Source of the DNA: an uncultured Pelagibacteraceae bacterium
GTDB lineage: Bacteria; Pseudomonadota; Alphaproteobacteria; Pelagibacterales; Pelagibacteraceae
DNA length: 64,000 bases
Reading direction: 5' to 3'
Assembly: GCA_902536765.1 (NCBI GenBank)
Contig: CACAYM010000002.1
Location: forward strand, 1 to 64,000
Positions 43,732-53,524 of the stretch are shown here, piece after piece. Each line of letters opens with the position of its first letter. Positions within the stretch are counted from its first letter, which is position 1. The notes below the pieces were generated by a model. It was given only the letters and a program-made list of their open reading frames with translations. It had not been told where the DNA came from and made no database searches. The position numbers and the translations under genes are program-made.

Positions 43732-44529
43732 TTAATTATCTTTCCCCATAATTTCCTCTTCCATGTTCCAGATCATTTCGAGGATTTCTTCTCTTTTTTG
43801 TGAAAATTCTTTATTTTTTTTTATTTCTCTTAAATCTTCTTTCAAACCCATTTCTGCAAAAGGAAGATTGTATTCTTTATGAATTCTTCCTGGTCTTGGA
43901 GCCATTACATATAATCTTTCACCAAGTAATAATGCTTCTTCAACTGAGTGAGTAATTAAAATAATTGTTTTTCCAGTTTCTTTCCAAATTTTTAAAACCA
44001 GAGACTGCATTTTTTCTCTTGTTAAAGCATCAAGTGCTCCCAAGGGTTCATCCATCAAAATTAAATCTGGATCGTTAATTAAACATCTTGCAAGAGCCAC
44101 TCTTTGTTGCATCCCACCCGATAATTGATAAGTAGGAGTATTACCAAAACCTTTAAGACCCACTATTTCTAACCACTCTTCAACTTTTTTAGCAGTTGAA
44201 ATAGGATCTTCTTTTTTCATTCTAAGTCCAAAGTTTACGTTTTCAGCAACTGTTAACCATTCGAATAACGCACCTTGTTGAAATACCATGCCTCTATCAA
44301 CTCCTGGTCCATTAATTTCATTTCTACCCAATGTAATAGTTCCAGATGTTGGTCTTATGAAGCCTGCTGCAATATTTAAAAGTGTAGTTTTTCCACAACC
44401 TGAAGGACCTAAAACAGTTAAAAGCTCGCCCTTTTTTATTGTGAAGTTTAAATCTTTTAATGCGTGAACAGTTTCTCCTTTTGGAGATTTGAAAATCATA
44501 TTCAAATTTTGAGAAACAAGATCGCTCAT
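43732..44529 (-). CDS. tauB: Taurine ABC transporter ATP-binding protein
   Basis: 265 residues. The Walker A is GPSGCGKTTLL near 39-49, the signature LSGGMQQRVALARCL near 139, Walker B LILMDEPLGALD and the H-loop THSVEEA. It energises uptake with the TauC permease and TauA binding protein. The taurine assignment rests on the neighbours Tpa and Ald. The permease starts directly after its stop. Confidence 0.93.
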   Translation of the reverse strand: MSDLVSQNLNMIFKSPKGETVHALKDLNFTIKKGELLTVLGPSGCGKTTLLNIAAGFIRPTSGTITLGRNEINGPGVDRGMVFQQGALFEWLTVAENVNFGLRMKKEDPISTAKKVEEWLEIVGLKGFGNTPTYQLSGGMQQRVALARCLINDPDLILMDEPLGALDALTREKMQSLVLKIWKETGKTIILITHSVEEALLLGERLYVMAPRPGRIHKEYNLPFAEMGLKEDLREIKKNKEFSQKREEILEMIWNMEEEIMGKDN

Positions 44530-44560
44530 AAATGCTTTATATAAAAATTTAAATAAAAAA

Positions 44561-44593
44561 AATAGGCACCAATTTAAAAAATTGGCGCCTATT
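44561..44593. terminator. Stem-loop between tauA and tauB
   Basis: 15-bp stem AATAGGCACCAATTT with AAATTGGCGCCTATT (one G-U pair) and a three-base loop, in the 85-bp gap between the tauA stop and tauB start. It is likely a partial terminator or a stabiliser of tauA mRNA, which would let the binding protein be made in excess of TauB and TauC. Confidence 0.75.
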
Positions 44594-44614
44594 AAATTTT
44601 AATTTACCTTCAAA

Positions 44615-45556
44615 TTATAGAGGTAAGAAACTAGTATCTACGTTTCCTCTTGGTGTTCCCATTCCTTTTAGGAATGCATCAAGATTTCCACTTTCCATAG
44701 ACTGTTTAGTTTCTTCAGGTGTTAGAAATTTGAAACCACTTAAAGTTTCTTTCATATCAGCAACTTTCATTTCTGAAGCTTTTGACATTGCATTCATATC
44801 GCTTTTGCCAGCTCTATATCTTGCATTTGCTTCGTGAGTTACTTCAATAAAAGTTCTAAGCATTCCAGGATTTTCCTTCATAAACTTTGTAGTCACTGAA
44901 GTAATATCTATTCCTAAGATACCCGCATCTCTTGCTTCTTGAACAGTAAGTAATCTAGATCCAACTGCAGTTGCAGCTTTAATAGAATTACCACCAAATA
45001 AACATGCCATAACAACATCACCACTTACTAAAGCAGCAGCACCTTCTTCAGGATCCATTTGGATGATATCCATTTTTTTTCTGTCAGCGCCTACTACTTT
45101 CATACTTTCATCAAAAACATACTCAGCCATTGTTCCTAAAGGAACAGCAACTTTTTTACCTTCTAATTCAGTAGCATTTGCTTTTGTAATACCAGAAGCA
45201 TTAGATGTTACACAAGTTGTTCCACCCATTCCATATTCCATTGCTATATCTACTAGCTTTATTGGTGCTTTAGATTTAACAGCGTTTATAAAAGGTACTA
45301 ATCCTTGAGAATAAGAAATATCAATGTCTCCTGCTAGCATAGCATCAGTCATAGCTCCACCATTTGTGAAGTTAGTCCATTTAACTGGCACACCCAGTGC
45401 TTTTGCAAAGTTTTTTTTCATCATGTCCTCTAAATTTGGACTTGGCCATTCCAGAAAGTAAGCCACTCTAACTTCATTTGCTGCAGAATTTGCAGTCGAA
45501 ATAGTTAAGTTAAGAGCAACAAAACAACCTAGAAGAAAACTAATTATTTTTTTCAT
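44615..45556 (-). CDS. tauA: Taurine ABC transporter substrate-binding protein
   Basis: 313 residues with a Sec signal peptide (about 1-25, cleavage near ANSAA). The periplasmic type II binding fold follows: VRVAYFLEWPSPN and FTNGGAMTDAMLAGDIDISYSQG. It binds taurine or a related sulfonate outside the membrane and delivers it to TauBC. It is the first gene of tauABC, with a stem-loop downstream. The taurine-specific role is from context. Confidence 0.9.
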   Translation of the reverse strand: MKKIISFLLGCFVALNLTISTANSAANEVRVAYFLEWPSPNLEDMMKKNFAKALGVPVKWTNFTNGGAMTDAMLAGDIDISYSQGLVPFINAVKSKAPIKLVDIAMEYGMGGTTCVTSNASGITKANATELEGKKVAVPLGTMAEYVFDESMKVVGADRKKMDIIQMDPEEGAAALVSGDVVMACLFGGNSIKAATAVGSRLLTVQEARDAGILGIDITSVTTKFMKENPGMLRTFIEVTHEANARYRAGKSDMNAMSKASEMKVADMKETLSGFKFLTPEETKQSMESGNLDAFLKGMGTPRGNVDTSFLPL

Positions 45557-45614
45557 TTTTCCCCTTTTTCATTATTATTTATAATTATATTTAAATTCAA
45601 AATTAAACTGATGT

Positions 45615-45626
45615 AAATGATCATTT
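45615..45626. promoter_or_regulatory. Perfect palindrome in the tauA-tpa divergent region
   Basis: AAATGATCATTT is a 12-bp perfect palindrome, flanked by AAACT and AGTTT as outer arms. It lies 60 bp upstream of tauA and about 130 bp upstream of tpa, so it could be an operator shared by both directions. The regulator is unknown. Confidence 0.4.
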
Positions 45627-45703
45627 AGTTTAATTTAAGCTTACGGATTTGATTAAACAATCTAAGGTTGTAAAATTTAATCTAAGTGTTAAACTAATAA
45701 AAA

Positions 45704-45736
45704 TTTCTAGTGTAAAATTAATAATTAGTCTAGAAA
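45704..45736. promoter_or_regulatory. Inverted repeat upstream of the aminotransferase
   Basis: Arms TTTCTAG (45704-45710) and CTAGAAA (45730-45736) are separated by 19 AT-rich bases, and lie 20-50 bp upstream of the tpa ATG. The spacing is about three helix turns from centre to centre, so two half-sites on one face are possible. No regulator gene is adjacent. Confidence 0.35.
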
Positions 45737-45755
45737 CTTAATATCTACAAAATTT

Positions 45756-47102
45756 ATGAGTACAGATAATAAAACAAATATTCCAAATTCTTTAAATGAA
45801 CATTGGATGCCGTTTACATCTAATAAAGACTTTAAAGAAAGACCAAGATTAATTACTGAAGCTAAGGGTTGTTATTTAAAGAATCACGAAGGCCAAACAA
45901 TGATAGACGCAAGTTCTGGCTTGTTTTGTAATCCTTTAGGCCATGGTAGAAAAGAAATTATTGAGGCAATCACAAATCAATTAAATGTACTTGATTATTG
46001 TCAGCCTTTCCAACAAGGTTTCGGTGGATCATTTGATTTAGCAACTAAAATTTCAAAACATACTCCAGGAAATTTAAATAAAATATTTTATACTATATGT
46101 GGATCCACTGCAGTTGAGACAGCAATCAAAATTGCTATTGCTTACCATAAAGCAAGAGGAGAGGGTCATAGATATAGATTTGTTGGTAGAGAAAGAGCGT
46201 ACCATGGCATGAATATTGGCGCTACCTCTGTTGGTGGAATGATTAACAATGTAAAGACTTTTGCAAGCGTGTTGATGCCTGGTGTTTTACATATGAGACA
46301 TACTCATTTACCAGAGCACAAGTTTGTAAGCGGTCAACCAGAGACTGGCGCTGATATGGCAGATGATTTAGAAAGAATTTGTATAAATTTCGGAGCTGAG
46401 AATATTGCTGCATGTATTGTAGAGCCTGTTGCGGGTTCTACAGGCACACTTGTTCCGCCAAAAGGGTATTTGCAAAGATTAAGAGAAATATGTGACAAGC
46501 ATGGAATACTATTAATTTTTGATGAGGTAATAACTGGCTGGGGAAGAATGGGTTCAGCATTTGGTTCACAAGAATTTGGCGTTACACCAGATATTATGAC
46601 TATGGCAAAAGCAACAACCAATGGAATAAGTCCTATGGGTGTAGTTGCTTGTAAAGATGAGATTTATGATGGCATAGTAGATAATGCACCAAAGGGTACA
46701 ATAGAGTTATTTCATGGATATACTTATTCTGGAATTCCTATTTCAGTAGCAGCTGCCCTTGCAGTTCAAGATATTATCGAGAAAGATGATATTTTTAAAA
46801 GAGCAAAAGAAATGTCTCCATATTTCCAAGAAGGTTTATTCTCATTAAAAGATATTGATGTTGTTGATAATATAAGAGGATATGGAATGATGGGTGGTAT
46901 AGATATTAAAATGGATAAAAAACCTGGTGTAGCAGGCCTAACAACTTTTAAACATTGTTATGAAGCAGGTGTAAATTTTAAAGCTACAGGAGACTGTTTA
47001 ATAATAGCTCCAATGTTTATTTCAGAAAAAAAACATATTGATGAGATTATTGATAAATTAAGAACAGGGATAACAAACTATTCAAAAAGTAAAAAAAATT
47101 AA
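45756..47102 (+). CDS. tpa: Taurine:pyruvate aminotransferase-like class III aminotransferase
   Basis: 448 residues. The PLP fold type I class III signatures: GLFCNPLGHGRKEII, CGSTAVETAIKIA, IFDEVITGWGRMGSAFGSQEFG and the PLP Lys in TMAKATTNGISPMG. With alanine dehydrogenase next and taurine transport opposite, it is most likely taurine:pyruvate aminotransferase producing sulfoacetaldehyde and alanine. Omega-amino acid specificity is an alternative. Confidence 0.85.
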   Translation: MSTDNKTNIPNSLNEHWMPFTSNKDFKERPRLITEAKGCYLKNHEGQTMIDASSGLFCNPLGHGRKEIIEAITNQLNVLDYCQPFQQGFGGSFDLATKISKHTPGNLNKIFYTICGSTAVETAIKIAIAYHKARGEGHRYRFVGRERAYHGMNIGATSVGGMINNVKTFASVLMPGVLHMRHTHLPEHKFVSGQPETGADMADDLERICINFGAENIAACIVEPVAGSTGTLVPPKGYLQRLREICDKHGILLIFDEVITGWGRMGSAFGSQEFGVTPDIMTMAKATTNGISPMGVVACKDEIYDGIVDNAPKGTIELFHGYTYSGIPISVAAALAVQDIIEKDDIFKRAKEMSPYFQEGLFSLKDIDVVDNIRGYGMMGGIDIKMDKKPGVAGLTTFKHCYEAGVNFKATGDCLIIAPMFISEKKHIDEIIDKLRTGITNYSKSKKN

Positions 47103-47119
47103 TTTTCATTTGGAGGGAT

Positions 47120-48235
47120 ATGAAAATTGGTGTTCCTAAGGAAATTAAACCACAAGAAAATAGAATTGGTCTAACACCGGAGAGTGTTAAAGATCTCATT
47201 AAAAATGGTCATGAAGTGTTAGTTGAAAATAATGGTGGTTATGAAGCTGGTTTTGAAAACAAACAATATAAAGATGCTGGTGCAAAAATAGTAGATAAAG
47301 CTGAAGATATTTTTAACGACTCTGAAATAATTGTAAAAGTAAAAGAACCTTTAGCAAATGAAGTTAAAATGATTAAAGAAGATCAAATTATCTTTACGTA
47401 CTTACATCTTGCTGCAGCAAAAGAATTAACAAATGGATTAATTAAATCTAAGGGCGTTTGTATTGCTTATGAAACAGTGACAGACAATAATGGAAGACTA
47501 CCTTTACTTGCACCAATGAGTGCTGTTGCAGGAAGAATGTCTGTTCAGGCTGGTGCACATTGTTTAGAAAAAAATCAAAAGGGACGTGGAGTATTATTGG
47601 GTGGTGCTCCTGGAGGGGATCCTGCTGATGTTGTTATACTTGGTGGTGGAGTTGTAGGTGAAAATGCTGCAATTATAGCAACAGGCATGAGAGCAAAAGT
47701 TCATGTTGTTGACAAGTCTCAAGAGAGATTAGATCAATTAGTTAATACCTTTGGAGATAAAATTATACCTGAACTTAGCGATAAATGTGACTTAAATAAA
47801 TTAATTGCAGAGTGCGATTTATTAGTTGGGGGAGTTTTAATACCAGGTGCTGAGGCACCAAAATTAGTAACAAAAAAAATGTTGAAAAATATGAAACGAG
47901 GTTCAGTAATAGTTGATGTTGCAATTGATCAAGGCGGATGTGTAGAAACAAGTAAACCAACAACACATGCAAACCCTACATACATAGTAGATGATATTGT
48001 ACACTATTGTGTTGCGAATATGCCTGGAGGAGTTCCAAGAACCTCAACCTTTGCTCTTAATAAAGCAACTCTTCCTTTTTTAAATAAATTAGCTAAACAT
48101 GGATATAAAAAAGCTCTTAGCGAAGATAAAAATTTTCTTGCAGGGCTAAATGTTTGTAAGGGCGATGTGACATATAAAGCAGTGGCAGACGTTTTTGGAC
48201 ATAGCTATGTTTCACCTGATAAAGCAATAAATTAA
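47120..48235 (+). CDS. ald: Alanine dehydrogenase
   Basis: 371 residues. MKIGVPKEIKPQENRIGLTP, the catalytic-region Lys/His around FTYLHLAAAKE and the NAD site VILGGGVVGENAAIIATGM are typical of Ald. It converts alanine to pyruvate and ammonium, regenerating pyruvate for Tpa. It has a strong ribosome-binding site (GGAGGG) 17 bp after tpa, so they form a pair. Confidence 0.93.
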   Translation: MKIGVPKEIKPQENRIGLTPESVKDLIKNGHEVLVENNGGYEAGFENKQYKDAGAKIVDKAEDIFNDSEIIVKVKEPLANEVKMIKEDQIIFTYLHLAAAKELTNGLIKSKGVCIAYETVTDNNGRLPLLAPMSAVAGRMSVQAGAHCLEKNQKGRGVLLGGAPGGDPADVVILGGGVVGENAAIIATGMRAKVHVVDKSQERLDQLVNTFGDKIIPELSDKCDLNKLIAECDLLVGGVLIPGAEAPKLVTKKMLKNMKRGSVIVDVAIDQGGCVETSKPTTHANPTYIVDDIVHYCVANMPGGVPRTSTFALNKATLPFLNKLAKHGYKKALSEDKNFLAGLNVCKGDVTYKAVADVFGHSYVSPDKAIN

Positions 48236-48254
48236 TTATTAAAAAAGATAATAG

Positions 48255-48695
48255 ATGTATAGACCTTTGCCAGACGGATTAACAATAAAAAATTCACCTA
48301 TTGAAGGATTAGGTTTGTTTACCAATGTTGATATAAAAAAAAATACATTCATTGGCGTAACGCATATTAGAGATGAACAATTTGAAAATAAGTATATAAG
48401 AACACCATTAGGAGGTTTTTATAATCACTCCGATGACCCAACAGTTGTCAGAATGGTAACAGACTCACTACCAAAACTCAAATTTGGTGATTTACTAGAC
48501 GTGGACGCCACAACTAAAAAGTTTCCAGGAAATGATAATGATGGTGAAAATGTATTTTTTAATTTGCAGGAAAAACCAGATGCAAAATACTTTTTTATGG
48601 TTGCCGCAAAAGATATTAAAGCTGGTAATGAATTGACTGCAAATTATAATCTTTATACATATCCAAAGACCGGTGTTGGATTACAAATGATTTAA
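48255..48695 (+). CDS. SET-domain protein
   Basis: 146 residues. The SET start IKNSPIEGLGLFTNVDIKKNT is followed by GGFYNHSDDPTVVR (the NHS motif) and GNELTANYNLYTY, which are the core of the SET methyltransferase family. Bacterial SET proteins methylate lysines on proteins; the target here is unknown. It follows ald by 19 bp and overlaps the convergent galE end. Confidence 0.82.
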   Translation: MYRPLPDGLTIKNSPIEGLGLFTNVDIKKNTFIGVTHIRDEQFENKYIRTPLGGFYNHSDDPTVVRMVTDSLPKLKFGDLLDVDATTKKFPGNDNDGENVFFNLQEKPDAKYFFMVAAKDIKAGNELTANYNLYTYPKTGVGLQMI

Positions 48696-49670
48696 TTTCC
48701 TTTCCCACCTAATTGCACTGTATATAATTTTTTTAATATCATTATTTTTTGGTTTCCATTTGAAAATTTTTTTAAATTTACTCGAGTCAGCATAAACTTG
48801 ACTGACATCACCTGGTCTTCTATTTTTAAAATTAATAATTGTATTTTGTTTTATTTTTTTGAATATCTTTGATATTTCTAATACTGAATAACCTTTTTCG
48901 TAACCACAATTAAAGATATTAGATTTTAAATTTTTACTAAGATAATCAACACATTTTTTATGTATATCTGCGATATCCGAAACATGAATATAATCTCTAA
49001 TACATGTTCCATCTTTAGTTTTATAATTTGAGCCATGTATATTTATTTTAGGTTTATCTTTAAAATATTGTATTGCTAAATTTTTGATTAATCGGTCATT
49101 TTTATTTCCTACTTCTCCTATTTTTCCAGAATTACTTGCTCCACCAACATTAAAATATCTTAAAATAATATATTTAAATCTATATCTTTTAGAAAATTTT
49201 TTAATTAAATTTTCTGATTTATACTTTGTAATAGCATAATAACTTTTAGGATTTGGTTTTCTTTTTTCACTTACCTTACCTTTAACATTTCCATATACTG
49301 AACAAGATGATGAGTAAATAAAACTTCTAACCCCGGAGTTTTTGCATGCATTTAAAATGCTTAGAGTACCTTTAATATTGTTTAAAAAATATCTTTTTTT
49401 GAATTTTTGTGACTCAGCAACACTTGCAAGACTAGCTAAATGAATGACTGTATCAATCTTATTTTTAAATATGATTTTTTTTAATAATTTTGTATTATTG
49501 ATATTAGCTTTTACAAACTTAGTTTTTTTATTTATAAGTTTTTTATTACCTCTTATTAGATTATCTAAAATTACTATTTTAGATCTTGTTTTGACTAACT
49601 TTTCTGTCACATGACTTCCTATGTAGCCAGCGCCACCAGTAATTAAAATTTTCTTAGCTTTATTGATCAT
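48681..49670 (-). CDS. galE: UDP-glucose 4-epimerase
   Basis: 329 residues. The NAD site TGGAGYIGSHV is at the N terminus, and the catalytic YAITKYKSE (Tyr-x3-Lys) and later GTCIRDYIHVSDIADIH are GalE markers. It interconverts UDP-glucose and UDP-galactose for surface polysaccharides. It starts 24 bp from the divergent dimethylglycine dehydrogenase gene. Confidence 0.9.
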   Translation of the reverse strand: MINKAKKILITGGAGYIGSHVTEKLVKTRSKIVILDNLIRGNKKLINKKTKFVKANINNTKLLKKIIFKNKIDTVIHLASLASVAESQKFKKRYFLNNIKGTLSILNACKNSGVRSFIYSSSCSVYGNVKGKVSEKRKPNPKSYYAITKYKSENLIKKFSKRYRFKYIILRYFNVGGASNSGKIGEVGNKNDRLIKNLAIQYFKDKPKINIHGSNYKTKDGTCIRDYIHVSDIADIHKKCVDYLSKNLKSNIFNCGYEKGYSVLEISKIFKKIKQNTIINFKNRRPGDVSQVYADSSKFKKIFKWKPKNNDIKKIIYSAIRWERKLNHL

Positions 49671-49694
49671 TAATTTGCTATAAATATATTAATA

Positions 49695-52139
49695 ATGAAA
49701 AAAGATCTTCCAAAAAGCACAAAAGTAGTTGTTATAGGTGGTGGTGTTGCTGGCTGTTCATGCGCTTATCATCTAGCAAAATTTGGCTGGAAAGACACTA
49801 TTATTTTAGAAAGAGACCAGCTTACATCTGGAACAACTTGGCATGCAGCAGGTCTTATCGGGCAACTAGGAGCATCTCAAACTATAACTAAATTAAGAAA
49901 ATACTCTCTTGATTTATATAAAGAGCTTGAACAAACAACTGGTTTGTCAACTGGTCTGAAACAAAATGGCGCAATAACTGTAGCCTCCACAAAAGATAGA
50001 ATGCAAGAATTATTAAGACAAGCAACCACTGCGCAATTATCAAATGTAGACGTTAAAATATTAAACAAACAACAAACCAAAGATCTATATCCAGTAATAG
50101 AGAATACCGATATCGAAGGAAGTATATTTATGCCAGAGGATGGACAAGCAGATCCAGTTGGAGTTACAAATGTTCTGGCAAAAGCAGCCCGAATGGAGGG
50201 GGTAAAAATTTTTGAAAAAACTCCAGTAAGAAAAATTTTAGTTAACAAAGGTAAAATAGTAGGAGTTGATACTACTAGAGGAAGAATTGATTGCGAGTAT
50301 GTAGTGCTTGCCTCTGGAATGTGGTCTAGACAAATTGCTGAAGATATTAATGTTAGTGTGCCGCTTTATCCTAATGAGCATTTTTATATCATTACTGAGC
50401 CAATTAAAAATCTCCCAAAAAATTTACCAGTTTTAAGAGATTATAATGCATGTCTTTATTTGAAAGAAGATGCAGGTAAAATGCTTGTAGGGATATTTGA
50501 ACCAAACGCAAAACCTGCTTTTAAAGAAACAGGAAGAGTTCCAGATGATTTTTCTTTTGGAGAATTTCCAGATGACTTTGATCATTTTGAACCCTATCTA
50601 GAAAAATCTTTTTTTAGAATGCCAATGCTTAGGGATGCAGGAATTAGAAAATTTTTTTCAGGTCCGGAGTCTTTTACTCCTGATACACAATATTTATTAG
50701 GGGAAACAGCAGAAGTAAAAAAATTATACACATGTTGTGGTTTTAATAGCATTGGAATAGCAAGCGCTGGAGGAGCTGGGAAAGCTACAGCGGAATGGAT
50801 CATAAACGGACATATAAATGAAGATCTGTTCTCTTTAGATATTAAAAGGTTTCAAAAATTTCATTCAACAAAAAATTTTATTATGGAAAGAGTTACTGAA
50901 ACACTGGGTGACTTATATGGTATGCATTGGCCTTTCAAACAACATTCTACTGCAAGAAACCAAAAATTGCTTCCTTATCACGATAATTTAAAAAAAGCTG
51001 GAGCATGTTTTGGCGCTACATCCGGTTATGAGAGACCTATGTGGTATTCTTTAAATGGTAAAGATGCAAAGTATGAATATAGTTTTGGCTTCCAAAATTG
51101 GTATCCAGCAGTAAAACACGAAACTATAAATGCAAGAAAAAATGTAGGCTTATTTGATCTATCTTCGTTTTCTAAATTTGATTTGAAAGGTGACAATGTA
51201 CATGACGAACTACAAAAAATTAGTACTGCAAATGTAAAAAGTATACCTGGCAAAACAACATATACACAAATGTTAAATGAAGATGGTGGAATAGAAACAG
51301 ATTTAAGTATTGTGTGTATTGATAAAAATTATTTTCGAATAGTAAGTTCAGCTACTACGAGAGAACGAGATAAAAAACATATTCAAAAGTATTTATCTGA
51401 AAAAATTGAATTTATAGACGTAACAGAAGAATATTGTTGCTTTGGTTTATTTGGACCTAAAAGCAGAGAATTAATAAGCAAAATAAGTAGTGACGATTTT
51501 TCAAACAAAAACTTTAAATTTGGAAATGCTAAATCAGTTAATTTTGGAGACATTGGTGTATGGGCACAAAGATTATCTTATGTTGGTGAGCTTGGATATG
51601 AGCTGTATGTAAAAAGTAAAAATGCTAAAAAACTATATAATTTGATTATATTAGAAGGAAAAAAATTTAATTTGTCCCACTGTGGAATGCATGCAATGGA
51701 TATCATGAGAATGGAGAGTGGTTTTTTACATTGGGGCCACGATATCTCGCCTGAAGAAAATCAATATCAAGCAGGTTTGAGTTTTACTATAAGTTATAAG
51801 AAAAATATAAATTTTATTGGTAGAAATGCCTTATTAAAAATCAAAGATGAAATCCCATCTAAAAAGTTGGTAATGTTAACTCTAAAGGAAAATAATCCGG
51901 GTAAACCACTTTTATTACATGAGGAACCAATTTACCTAAATGATAAAATTATTGGTAGAACTACATCAGGTAACTATTCTTTCTGTTTTAACAAAAACAT
52001 GACATTTGGATATGTAAATGGAAATATTTCAAATGAGAGACTCAAAAATGAGGATTTATTTGTAGAAGTTGCAAAGACAAAGCATGCGGCAGAATTACAA
52101 ACACAAAGTTTAAATAAAAACAATTACAAAACAATTTAG
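49695..52139 (+). CDS. Dimethylglycine dehydrogenase-like flavoprotein (FAD + GCV-T domains)
   Basis: 814 residues. The FAD site VVVIGGGVAGCSCAYHLAKFG is at 11-31 with LTSGTTWHAAGL (His91-type covalent-FAD region). The C-terminal half is aminomethyltransferase-like (GCV_T) with GPKSRELISK, VGELGYELYV and MRMESGFLHWG. This is the dimethylglycine/sarcosine dehydrogenase family using tetrahydrofolate. Substrate choice (dimethylglycine or sarcosine) is inferred from family. Confidence 0.9.
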   Translation: MKKDLPKSTKVVVIGGGVAGCSCAYHLAKFGWKDTIILERDQLTSGTTWHAAGLIGQLGASQTITKLRKYSLDLYKELEQTTGLSTGLKQNGAITVASTKDRMQELLRQATTAQLSNVDVKILNKQQTKDLYPVIENTDIEGSIFMPEDGQADPVGVTNVLAKAARMEGVKIFEKTPVRKILVNKGKIVGVDTTRGRIDCEYVVLASGMWSRQIAEDINVSVPLYPNEHFYIITEPIKNLPKNLPVLRDYNACLYLKEDAGKMLVGIFEPNAKPAFKETGRVPDDFSFGEFPDDFDHFEPYLEKSFFRMPMLRDAGIRKFFSGPESFTPDTQYLLGETAEVKKLYTCCGFNSIGIASAGGAGKATAEWIINGHINEDLFSLDIKRFQKFHSTKNFIMERVTETLGDLYGMHWPFKQHSTARNQKLLPYHDNLKKAGACFGATSGYERPMWYSLNGKDAKYEYSFGFQNWYPAVKHETINARKNVGLFDLSSFSKFDLKGDNVHDELQKISTANVKSIPGKTTYTQMLNEDGGIETDLSIVCIDKNYFRIVSSATTRERDKKHIQKYLSEKIEFIDVTEEYCCFGLFGPKSRELISKISSDDFSNKNFKFGNAKSVNFGDIGVWAQRLSYVGELGYELYVKSKNAKKLYNLIILEGKKFNLSHCGMHAMDIMRMESGFLHWGHDISPEENQYQAGLSFTISYKKNINFIGRNALLKIKDEIPSKKLVMLTLKENNPGKPLLLHEEPIYLNDKIIGRTTSGNYSFCFNKNMTFGYVNGNISNERLKNEDLFVEVAKTKHAAELQTQSLNKNNYKTI

Positions 52140-52195
52140 ACTAGAATTTTCATTTTACCAAAGTGTTTTAATTGAAACCTCAAATTGAACAACCT

Positions 52196-52468
52196 ATGCA
52201 TTGTAAATGTGATTCTTCCGTGGTTTATTTAGGTATGTCTTCAGAACACGTAACTAGTAAACAAAACCCACAATTTATATTAGACGGCGAAGATGTTTCA
52301 TTAGAAATCGAAAATAATGTTCAAAAGAAAAGAGATGTAAAAGTGGATATTAATCTTCTAATGGATAAAGTTAGAGAAGAAAAGAAAAAAGAAAAGAAAG
52401 AAAATTTAATATTTGTAAGTTTGATTGCATCGGTAATTCTAATTACTGGGGCGATAGCATCTTTTTAG
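52196..52468 (+). CDS. Small membrane-anchored protein with Cys pair, unknown
   Basis: 90 residues from the ATG at 52196; an in-frame TTG eight codons earlier at 52172 is less likely. Starts MHCKCDSSVVYLGM, has a Lys/Glu-rich coiled-coil-like stretch (VREEKKKEKKE) and a C-terminal helix (LIFVSLIASVILITGAIA). Unknown family. It follows the dehydrogenase gene by 56 bp. Confidence 0.6.
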   Translation: MHCKCDSSVVYLGMSSEHVTSKQNPQFILDGEDVSLEIENNVQKKRDVKVDINLLMDKVREEKKKEKKENLIFVSLIASVILITGAIASF

Positions 52469-52477
52469 TAATAAAAA

Positions 52478-53467
52478 TCATTCTTTATAAATTCTTGCTG
52501 AATTAAATAATTTACAAGACATTTCAGAAATTTTACTCACGTTTTCCAATCTAAATTTATCAACTTCTTTTACTTTGCTTGAGTTAGATACAACGTATAA
52601 ACCATTAATATTTTTATCAACAAACCTATTTTTTATTAAAAAGTTTAATTTTCTAATCACAGTTGGTCTTGGTATTCCTGTTAAATCTGAAATTGTCATT
52701 GCATTCAATCCTAAAGTCTCAGTCAATGATAAAAGTTCGCTTAGATAATTATCTTTAACTTTTTCAGGATATTTATTTGAAGTTTTGATTTTTTTTGTTA
52801 GTGATAAGTTTTGATTATAAACAATCATTGCCCAAATCTGAACAGTTTCATAATCTTTGAAAAATTTTTGTTTAAAAGTGGTTAACATTTCTATCTGAAA
52901 TTTTAAGAAATAATTCCAGCAATGTGTGTAATTATTTTTAATTAACAATTCCATGTCTAAATTTGATATTTGTTGATGAATAATGTTATTTTTCTGTAAA
53001 AGCTTTGAAAGATTAGCTAAGAATTTTGATATCATATGTATTGAAGTATTTGGTTTCTGCAGATTGTAAGCTTTTCTATTTATTATGACAGCCTTCTTAT
53101 TTTTTTTTATGATTCCAATTTTTTCCAATTCTAAAATTTTTCTTCTCGCGGTTTCCTTCGATATTGAAAGGTCTTTAGCTATATGAACGATATTGAACTT
53201 TTTAATTTCATATTGATCGACATTATAAAATTGATCAAAATTATATTTAATAAAATATTCAGTATAACTATCAAAAGTTTTACTAACTAAACTCATTAAG
53301 ATAAAATACTTATCTAAATCCTTAAATGTTATATAAGCATTATTTAGCCATATTCTTTGAAGTTCGAAATAATCTGTAATTATTTCAATATAGTTTTTAG
53401 TTAGAACATTATAAACATCCACTACCTCTACCTCAGTAGAAAATTTTAATCTTTTTTCTTTTGACAT
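52478..53467 (-). CDS. Double winged-helix transcriptional regulator
   Basis: 329 residues. Two helix-turn-helix segments are visible: AKDLSISKETARRKILELEK near 115-134 and ISDLTGIPRPTVIRKLNFLI near 268-287. Each is preceded by a comparable helical stretch (about 90 residues), suggesting an internal duplication. It diverges from the BASS transporter with 57 bp between starts, so it may regulate it. Family not identified. Confidence 0.78.
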   Translation of the reverse strand: MSKEKRLKFSTEVEVVDVYNVLTKNYIEIITDYFELQRIWLNNAYITFKDLDKYFILMSLVSKTFDSYTEYFIKYNFDQFYNVDQYEIKKFNIVHIAKDLSISKETARRKILELEKIGIIKKNKKAVIINRKAYNLQKPNTSIHMISKFLANLSKLLQKNNIIHQQISNLDMELLIKNNYTHCWNYFLKFQIEMLTTFKQKFFKDYETVQIWAMIVYNQNLSLTKKIKTSNKYPEKVKDNYLSELLSLTETLGLNAMTISDLTGIPRPTVIRKLNFLIKNRFVDKNINGLYVVSNSSKVKEVDKFRLENVSKISEMSCKLFNSARIYKE

Positions 53468-53524
53468 TTTAATTTTAATAAATATTTAACTTAGTAACAA
53501 AAATAAATTAAGTAAATTAAATTT

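Noticed and set aside
45557-45755. Possible riboswitch in the tauA-tpa intergenic region
   Set aside because: Only short palindromes and AT-rich sequence were seen; no structured aptamer-like pairing could be made by eye.
49877-50248. 123-residue open frame antisense to the dimethylglycine dehydrogenase
   Set aside because: Lies inside a conserved gene, with Cys/Ser-rich shadow composition and no recognisable domain.
52172-52195. TTG start eight codons before the 52196 ATG
   Set aside because: No ribosome-binding site is visible and the ATG gives a plausible start MHCKCD.
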